This document shows positions 6,342 through 10,426 of a DNA stretch of 10,426 bases, in pieces. Both the position numbers and the translations under genes were made by a program. Every line of letters begins with the position of its first letter. Within the stretch, counting starts at the first letter, position 1. The notes under the pieces are model-generated. The model was not told the origin of the DNA. It did no database searches and saw only the letters and a list, made by a program, of their open reading frames with translations. Source of the stretch: JACCYQ01 sp036675565 (GTDB lineage: Bacteria; Bacteroidota; Bacteroidia; Chitinophagales; Chitinophagaceae); the NCBI GenBank assembly GCA_036675565.1, contig JAKFER010000320.1, forward strand, positions 1 to 10,426. Reading direction: 5' to 3'.

Positions 6342-6551
6342 ATGGTTGAAGTTTTTAAAACGAATGTTGACGATGCAGAACTTGCCCAACTGCTTATTCA
6401 TAAGTTGTTGAATTATTTTTCATTTTTCCGGGTAAACTTTGACCTGGATGATTGTGATAAAATTCTCAGGATAGAAGGGGAGACCATCATGCCAGACAAA
6501 GTGATTGAACTGGTTTCAGATCATGGATATCATTGCCAGGTACTTGATTAA
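6342..6551 (+). CDS. Small HMA-like protein without CxxC
   Basis: A 69-aa protein with a predicted beta-alpha-beta-beta-alpha-beta order resembling the heavy-metal-associated (ferredoxin-like) fold: strand VEVFKTNV, helix DDAELAQLLIHKLLNYF, strands FFRVNFDLDDCDKILRIEG, helix MPDKVIELVSDHG, and last strand YHCQVLD. It lacks the metal-binding CxxC loop. Its only cysteines are Cys38 and Cys65, so copper carriage in the usual way is unlikely. Similar short proteins with the INFDL-DDCDKILRIEG pattern occur in Bacteroidota as hypothetical proteins (from memory). The frame is open upstream to 6288, but that would overlap the end of the DHFR-like gene, so ATG 6342 is chosen, 11 bp after that stop. 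Likely the last gene of the same operon. Confidence 0.75.
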   Translation: MVEVFKTNVDDAELAQLLIHKLLNYFSFFRVNFDLDDCDKILRIEGETIMPDKVIELVSDHGYHCQVLD

Positions 6552-6623
6552 GGTATTGTTTATCGTCTTTTTTATTTAAGTGTTCCTCGTGGTTTGCTAC
6601 ATCGAGTCTTTCGGAGTTATTAT

Positions 6624-6663
6624 TTACCACAAAGGGTCGAAGGTTAACACAAAGGTCACAAAG
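6624..6663. repeat. Left imperfect inverted repeat flanking the GxxExxY gene
   Basis: A 40-nt segment with CACAAAG units (CCACAAAGGG, ACACAAAGG, TCACAAAG). Its reverse complement aligns with 7041-7082 at roughly 30 of 42 positions, sharing the ends CT-TGTG and CTTTGTGGT-AA. The stop codon of the restored GxxExxY frame (6656-6658) lies inside it. A further related stretch in the opposite orientation (AGTGTTCCTCGTGGTTT, 6580-6596) lies just outside. Confidence 0.6.
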
Positions 6664-7036
6664 TTCCGTTGATTACTCGTTTAATTCCTTCTTTTCAATC
6701 TTGCCACGTTAAAATTTATAAGTAGCCCCAACTTGTAATTGCCAAGCTTCATATAAGTAAGTGTTTGCGCTAAATGAACATCATTTATGCCTTCAACACT
6801 TTTTATTTCTATTACTAATTTATTTTCTACCAACAAGTCAATTCTATACCCACAATCTAATTTCACCTCTTCATAAATCACGGGCATTGGCTTTTCTTTT
6901 TCAATAAATAAACCTGCTTTGCCGATTTTATAAAACAGGCATTCTTTGTATGCACTTTCCAGTAAACCGGGCCCAAAATTCTATGGACATCCATTGCTAA
7001 TCCAATTACTTTATGAGATATTTCGTTTTCGGTCAT
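6656..7036 (-). pseudogene. GxxExxY protein (PDDEXK-like), broken by two single-base indels
   Basis: From ATG 7036 the minus strand reads MTENEISHKVIGLAMDVHRI then LGP, the usual GxxExxY opening. The frame then breaks at 6967-6968, where one G is missing from what should be GGG. Restoring it gives GPGLLESAYKECLFYKIGKA, containing the naming motif G-L-L-E-S-A-Y. The frame continues through MPVIYEEVKLDCGYRIDLLV and LVIEIKSVEGI (the D...ExK nuclease-like core) to NFNVARLK. A second lesion, one extra base in the T4 run 6692-6695, then brings an early stop. Removing it gives EGIKRVINGTL and stop at 6656. The corrected protein is 126 aa, normal for the family. Both lesions are in short homopolymers. 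The cellular role of the family is not settled. It is enclosed by inverted repeats. Confidence 0.85.
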
Positions 7037-7040
7037 AGAG

Positions 7041-7082
7041 CTCTGTGTGCTTTGTGAAAATCTTTGTGCTCTTTGTGGTTAA
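7041..7082. repeat. Right imperfect inverted repeat flanking the GxxExxY gene
   Basis: A 42-nt segment with four TGTG-ended units (CTCTGTG, GCTTTGTG, TCTTTGTG, CTCTTTGTGG) matching the reverse complement of 6624-6663. It begins 4 bp upstream of the GxxExxY start codon. It ends 20 bp from the stop of the next gene. The two copies together bracket a unit of about 459 bp. Confidence 0.6.
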
Positions 7083-7102
7083 ATCATTCGTGTATACAAG
7101 AA

Positions 7103-8431
7103 TTAAACTTTCGGCAACTTCCACCCATTATGATATTCAGGTTCAAGTAATTTATTAGCTGCTTTTATATTGAATTTATTTGCTGCTGCATTCCAAATTA
7201 TTTTTTCATTGCTACGATGTGCAACATTTCCCATATGTGCATGAATAGCCACTTTGACGCCAGCTTCAATAGGGCAATTCAATAATCCTTTTTTATTTGA
7301 TTTTAAACATTCAACAAAATTCGTTGTGTGCATATCCATACCATTATCAGTTGCTTTTTGCCAGCCAACCGCTTCCATTTTATCTTTTCCCTGTTGTTTA
7401 TCCGGTCTTATTTCCCAGCCACTACGATTCAGGATCAGGGTTCCGTTTTCACCCGAAAATGAAATGCCATGTTGCAAACCCCATGGACCAGAACCCATGC
7501 CCATGTTATGTTCCCAGGTCATTTGGAAATCTCCATAATCGTAAACGGCAGTTTGCAAATCAGGCGTTAACCGGGCATCACCCGGAAAAATATATTTACC
7601 GCCAGAGGATACTACAGATTTCGGATCGCCGGCTTTCATACCCAATAAAACCATGTCAATTAAATGAACGCCCCAGTCCGTCATCAACCCGCCTGCATAA
7701 TCCCAAAACCACCTGAACTCGTAGTGAAAACGGTTTTTATTGAAAGGACGGTTTTCGGCAGGACCCAACCACATTTTGTAATCAACCCCGGCTGGCGCTG
7801 CTTCATTGGGTAACACGGGTAAAGCGGTTGTGCCTCCCCGGTACATCCATGCACGGGTGGAATGGATTTTTCCTAACTGTCCTGATTGAACGATTTCAAT
7901 GGCTTTTTTAAAATGTTGCTGGCTGCGTTGCCATTGATTTACCTGCACAAAACTGTTATACTTATTGGCAGCAGCCAGCATGATCTGTGCCTCAATAACG
8001 GAATTTGAAACTGGTTTCTCCATATAAATCGCTTTGCCAGCCGCACATGTATCTACCAGTTGAAGACAATGCCAATGATCGGGTGTTGCAATAATGACCA
8101 CATCCACATCTTTACTTTCCAATAGCTTTCTATAATCTTTATAAAGGGTTGGATGATTATTGAGCTTTTCCAGGTCTTTTTTTCGGTTGTTCAATACCGT
8201 ATCATCCACATCGCATAATGCCGTGCATTGTATTTCCGGAAGACGCAGCATGGATGTGAGGTTACTCCATCCCTGTCCGCGGCAACCAATAACACCAACA
8301 TTTATTTTTTCTGATGGAGAGATTTTTTTACGGATTGCAGCCAGTATATCGATGGGTACGGCGGCTGTAATGCCTGTGCCTAATGAAATCATGGAAATAT
8401 TACGTAAAAATGATCTGCGGTGTATAGTCAT
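7103..8431 (-). CDS. Gfo/Idh/MocA family oxidoreductase with Tat signal
   Basis: A 442-aa NAD(P)-dependent oxidoreductase predicted to act outside the cytoplasm. The N-terminus HRRSFLRNISMISLGTG is a twin-arginine signal (RRSFLR) followed by a weakly hydrophobic stretch to about residue 31. The Rossmann domain starts at KINVGVIGCRGQG (~42-54), with the catalytic-type EKP motif (MEKPVS, Lys139) and the NQWQRS block. The C-terminal domain has the subgroup mark FRWFWDYAGGLMTDWGVHLID, with D252 and H256 in the substrate-binding position. Length is typical for the exported Bacteroidota members. Relatives oxidise sugars or act on glycosides at C3. The substrate is inferred only from the divergent DUF1080 gene. 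Divergent transcription over 123 bp suggests joint control. Confidence 0.92.
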   Translation of the reverse strand: MTIHRRSFLRNISMISLGTGITAAVPIDILAAIRKKISPSEKINVGVIGCRGQGWSNLTSMLRLPEIQCTALCDVDDTVLNNRKKDLEKLNNHPTLYKDYRKLLESKDVDVVIIATPDHWHCLQLVDTCAAGKAIYMEKPVSNSVIEAQIMLAAANKYNSFVQVNQWQRSQQHFKKAIEIVQSGQLGKIHSTRAWMYRGGTTALPVLPNEAAPAGVDYKMWLGPAENRPFNKNRFHYEFRWFWDYAGGLMTDWGVHLIDMVLLGMKAGDPKSVVSSGGKYIFPGDARLTPDLQTAVYDYGDFQMTWEHNMGMGSGPWGLQHGISFSGENGTLILNRSGWEIRPDKQQGKDKMEAVGWQKATDNGMDMHTTNFVECLKSNKKGLLNCPIEAGVKVAIHAHMGNVAHRSNEKIIWNAAANKFNIKAANKLLEPEYHNGWKLPKV

Positions 8432-8508
8432 AATCGATTAGTAAATGATTGTTTAAATTTAAGACCATTTTGCACTTAACCAATGAAACATCGTAAATGG
8501 TAAAATGG
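8431..8508. promoter_or_regulatory. Divergent regulatory region with palindromes
   Basis: Between the two divergent genes lie TAATCGATTA (8431-8440, a perfect 10-bp palindrome touching the minus-strand start codon), TTAAATTTAA (8453-8462) and an inverted repeat CCATTTT (8465-8471) with AAAATGG (8502-8508), the second arm being doubled (AAATGG at 8495 and 8503). No clear TAnnTTTG box was found on either strand. The AT-rich palindromes may be chance. The CCATTTT pair is the better operator candidate. Confidence 0.3.
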
Positions 8509-8554
8509 AAATAATTATCTTAAAGCCTTATTCGTGAATTTTTATACTATTCAA

Positions 8555-9907
8555 ATGAAAAAAAATATTTTATTTTTCTTTTTTCTCTTCAGCGGTTTAT
8601 TTCTTTTTTCACAATCAACAGAATGGCAATCTTTATTCAATGGTAAAAACCTGGATGGGTGGAAAATATTGAATGGTAAAGCAAAATACACTGTGGAAAA
8701 TGGAGAGATTGTTGGCACCACTGTTTTTAATGAGCCCAATACATTTCTTGCAACAGAAAAAAATTATGGAGACTTTATTTTAGAATTTGAATTCAAATTG
8801 GACAGCCTGATGAATTCGGGGGTACAATTCCGCAGCGAAAGTAAACCAGGCTTCAAAGAAGGCCGAGTGCACGGATACCAGTTTGAATTAGACGCCACCA
8901 CCCGTGGTTGGACAGGTGGCATTTATGATGAAGCTCGCAGAGATTGGCTGTACCCGTTAGATTTAAATCCAACTGCAAAAAAAGCATATCAGTTTGGTCA
9001 ATGGAATAAAGCCAAAATTGAATGTATTGGCAATAATATCAGGACCTGGGTAAATGGTATTCCAGCTTCTTTTGTTATTGATGATATGACACCGGAAGGC
9101 TTTATCGCACTACAGGTTCATGCAATTTATAAACAGGAGCATGAAGGCATGCAGGTGCGCTGGCGGAATCTGAGAATTAAAACGATTGGCCTGCAGGCTG
9201 AAAAATTTTCAAATCAATTTGTCGTAAACCTGGTTCCTAATCATCTATCAGATGCGGAAAAAAATAATGGTGTTCAATTAATCTGGGATGCAAAAACGAC
9301 CAATGGTTGGCGGGGTGCATATAAAAATCATTTTCCACCAAAAGGCTGGCAGATAAAAGATGGAGAACTGAGTGTACTTCCTTCTGGTGGCGCTGAATCT
9401 GCAAATGGCGGGGATATTGTGACCAATAATGAATATGGTTCTTTTATATTCCAGTTTGATTTTAAATTATCACCCGGAGCAAACAGCGGGGTTAAATATT
9501 TTGTAACTGAGAAGGAAAATAATACCGGCTCCGCTATTGGATTAGAATACCAGATACTGGATGATGCGAAGCACCCCGATGCAAAGCAGGGTGTCGTCGG
9601 GAATCGTACATTGGCTTCTTTGTATGATCTTATTCCTTCTCTACCAGAACCAAGAGCAAGAAGACCTGTTGGAGAATGGAACAGGGGAATGATCATCGTG
9701 CATCCTGATAACCGGATTGAACATTGGTTAAATGGCTGGAAGGTATTGGAGTACCAACGTGGCGTTCCGTATTTTAAAGCATTGGTTGCCCGAAGTAAAT
9801 ATGCAGAATGGCCAGACTTTGGAATGGCGCCAGCAGGACATATTCTTTTGCAGGATCACGGCGATAAAGTTTCATTCCGCAGTTTGAAGATCCAGGAATT
9901 GAAATAA
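8555..9907 (+). CDS. Secreted protein with two DUF1080 (3-keto-disaccharide hydrolase) domains
   Basis: A 450-aa protein with an N-terminal signal peptide (MKKNILFFFFLFSGLFLFS, cleavage likely before QS). Two copies of the DUF1080 / 3-keto-disaccharide hydrolase domain (concanavalin-like beta sandwich) follow. Domain 1 spans about 24-202: WQSLFNGKNLDGWKI, GEIVGT, DFILEFEFKLDSLMNSGVQF and RVHGYQFELD. Domain 2 spans about 235-449: IWDAKTTNGWRGAYK, GWQIKDGELSV, NSGVKYFVTE, GLEYQILDDAKHPD, PVGEWNRGMIIV and EHWLNGWKVLEY. The two share the order of blocks but differ in detail, suggesting old duplication. The frame opens at a GTG at 8534, but ATG 8555 directly precedes the signal peptide and is chosen. 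The family hydrolyses 3-keto-glycosides. Flanking Gfo/Idh/MocA genes could supply the 3-keto form. It is followed by the next gene after 31 bp, so likely one operon. Confidence 0.92.
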   Translation: MKKNILFFFFLFSGLFLFSQSTEWQSLFNGKNLDGWKILNGKAKYTVENGEIVGTTVFNEPNTFLATEKNYGDFILEFEFKLDSLMNSGVQFRSESKPGFKEGRVHGYQFELDATTRGWTGGIYDEARRDWLYPLDLNPTAKKAYQFGQWNKAKIECIGNNIRTWVNGIPASFVIDDMTPEGFIALQVHAIYKQEHEGMQVRWRNLRIKTIGLQAEKFSNQFVVNLVPNHLSDAEKNNGVQLIWDAKTTNGWRGAYKNHFPPKGWQIKDGELSVLPSGGAESANGGDIVTNNEYGSFIFQFDFKLSPGANSGVKYFVTEKENNTGSAIGLEYQILDDAKHPDAKQGVVGNRTLASLYDLIPSLPEPRARRPVGEWNRGMIIVHPDNRIEHWLNGWKVLEYQRGVPYFKALVARSKYAEWPDFGMAPAGHILLQDHGDKVSFRSLKIQELK

Positions 9908-9938
9908 TTTAAATAAGAATTTAATAAACGTATCACAT

Positions 9939-10426
9939 ATGACATCTCGTAGAAAATTTATCCGCAATTCATCTGCCATTGCAGCAGGACTTTATATCGG
10001 TGGATTAGGATCCACGGCAAAAAGTTATGGACGTATCAAAGGCGCCAATGACCGCATCAGGGTAGGAGTCGTTGGATTTTCTGACAGGTTCAAATCATCT
10101 TTGCTACCCAGTTTTTTAAAATACAAGGATGAATTTAATATGGATATTGTTGGTGTATCTGATATCTGGAATCTGCGCAGGGAAGAAGGTAGTGCCCTGA
10201 TGTCGAAACAATTGGGTCATAACGTGCAGGCATATGTGAATAATGAGGCTTTGTACGATAAGGGTGATGTTGATGCAGTTATTATCAGTACTGCCGATTT
10301 TCAGCATGCATTACATACAATAGAGGCCATTAAAGCGGGTTGTGATGTGTATGTGGAAAAACCTTTCGCAGAAACGATGGATGATAATATTGCGGCTTTG
10401 AAAGCAGTAAAAGCGAGTGACAGGGT
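9939..10426 (+). CDS. Gfo/Idh/MocA family oxidoreductase with Tat signal (3' cut by window edge)
   Basis: The first 162 residues of an oxidoreductase that continues past the right edge. The N-terminus SRRKFIRNSSAIAAGLYIGG is a twin-arginine signal. The Rossmann strand follows as RIRVGVVGFSDR, a variant of the usual GxGxxG in which the glycines are partly replaced. DIVGVSDIW, VDAVIISTADFQHALH and YVEKPFAETM (the EKP motif) complete the nucleotide-binding half. No stop is met before 10426, and the C-terminal substrate domain is not visible. It begins 31 bp after the DUF1080 gene on the same strand and is probably co-transcribed. It resembles the minus-strand gene at 7103-8431 in plan but is clearly divergent in sequence, so it is probably a different enzyme in the same pathway. 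Confidence 0.9.
   Translation, partial: MTSRRKFIRNSSAIAAGLYIGGLGSTAKSYGRIKGANDRIRVGVVGFSDRFKSSLLPSFLKYKDEFNMDIVGVSDIWNLRREEGSALMSKQLGHNVQAYVNNEALYDKGDVDAVIISTADFQHALHTIEAIKAGCDVYVEKPFAETMDDNIAALKAVKASDR

Noticed and set aside
7254..7716. Plus-strand frames inside the Gfo/Idh/MocA gene
   Set aside because: Antisense shadows of a well-supported gene; no independent family signal.
9328..9696. Minus-strand 122-codon frame inside the DUF1080 gene
   Set aside because: Shadow of the second DUF1080 domain with no recognisable motif of its own.
1..10426. CRISPR arrays, tRNA or rRNA genes, transposases
   Set aside because: Scanned for regularly spaced repeats, tRNA-like T-loop sequences and IS-type coding frames; none seen apart from the inverted repeats around the GxxExxY gene.

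Overview
The window looks like chromosomal DNA of a Bacteroidota bacterium, probably near Chitinophagaceae. The DNA is AT-rich, and leaders before start codons are A-rich and lack strong Shine-Dalgarno sites. Several upstream regions carry the Bacteroidota -7 promoter element TAnnTTTG. The proteins are typical of the group: a TlpA-type lipid-anchored or membrane-anchored thioredoxin, a Bacteroidota-style thioredoxin, a GlxA-like AraC regulator, Tat-exported Gfo/Idh/MocA oxidoreductases and a tandem DUF1080 protein.

Left part (1-2950): the tail of an unidentified gene ends at 194 and is followed by a hairpin terminator. A membrane-anchored TlpA-like protein (+) and a cytosolic thioredoxin (-) converge on a shared terminator, and a 12-TM MFS transporter (-) lies upstream of the thioredoxin. 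GTGA-N6-TCAC palindromes of the Crp/Fnr type lie upstream of the thioredoxin (1398-1411), upstream of the MFS gene (2901-2914) and in the gap between them (1593-1606). A degenerate version (233-246) precedes the TlpA-like gene. For the TlpA-like and thioredoxin genes the site centre is 33 bp from a perfect -7 box, which is the class II activator position. I infer one redox or respiration-linked regulon.

Middle (2949-6551): a GNAT acetyltransferase and a GlxA-type regulator run on the minus strand. The regulator is divergent from a plus-strand group: SRPBCC/AHSA1-like protein, PhnB-type VOC protein, a dihydrofolate-reductase-like gene broken by one extra A in an A7 run, and a 69-aa HMA-like small protein without a CxxC.

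6552-7102: a GxxExxY (PDDEXK-like) gene, broken by two single-base indels, is enclosed by imperfect ~40-nt inverted repeats built from CTTTGTG units. It looks like a decayed or misassembled mobile unit.

Right part (7103-10426): a Tat-exported Gfo/Idh/MocA oxidoreductase (-) is divergent from a secreted protein with two DUF1080 (3-keto-disaccharide hydrolase) domains (+). A second Tat-type Gfo/Idh/MocA gene follows and runs off the window. Together they suggest extracytoplasmic 3-keto-glycoside metabolism.

The most interesting signals are the shared Crp/Fnr-like operators, the possible small RNA between MFS and thioredoxin, the inverted-repeat-bounded GxxExxY unit, and the cluster of homopolymer frameshifts at 5834-6968.
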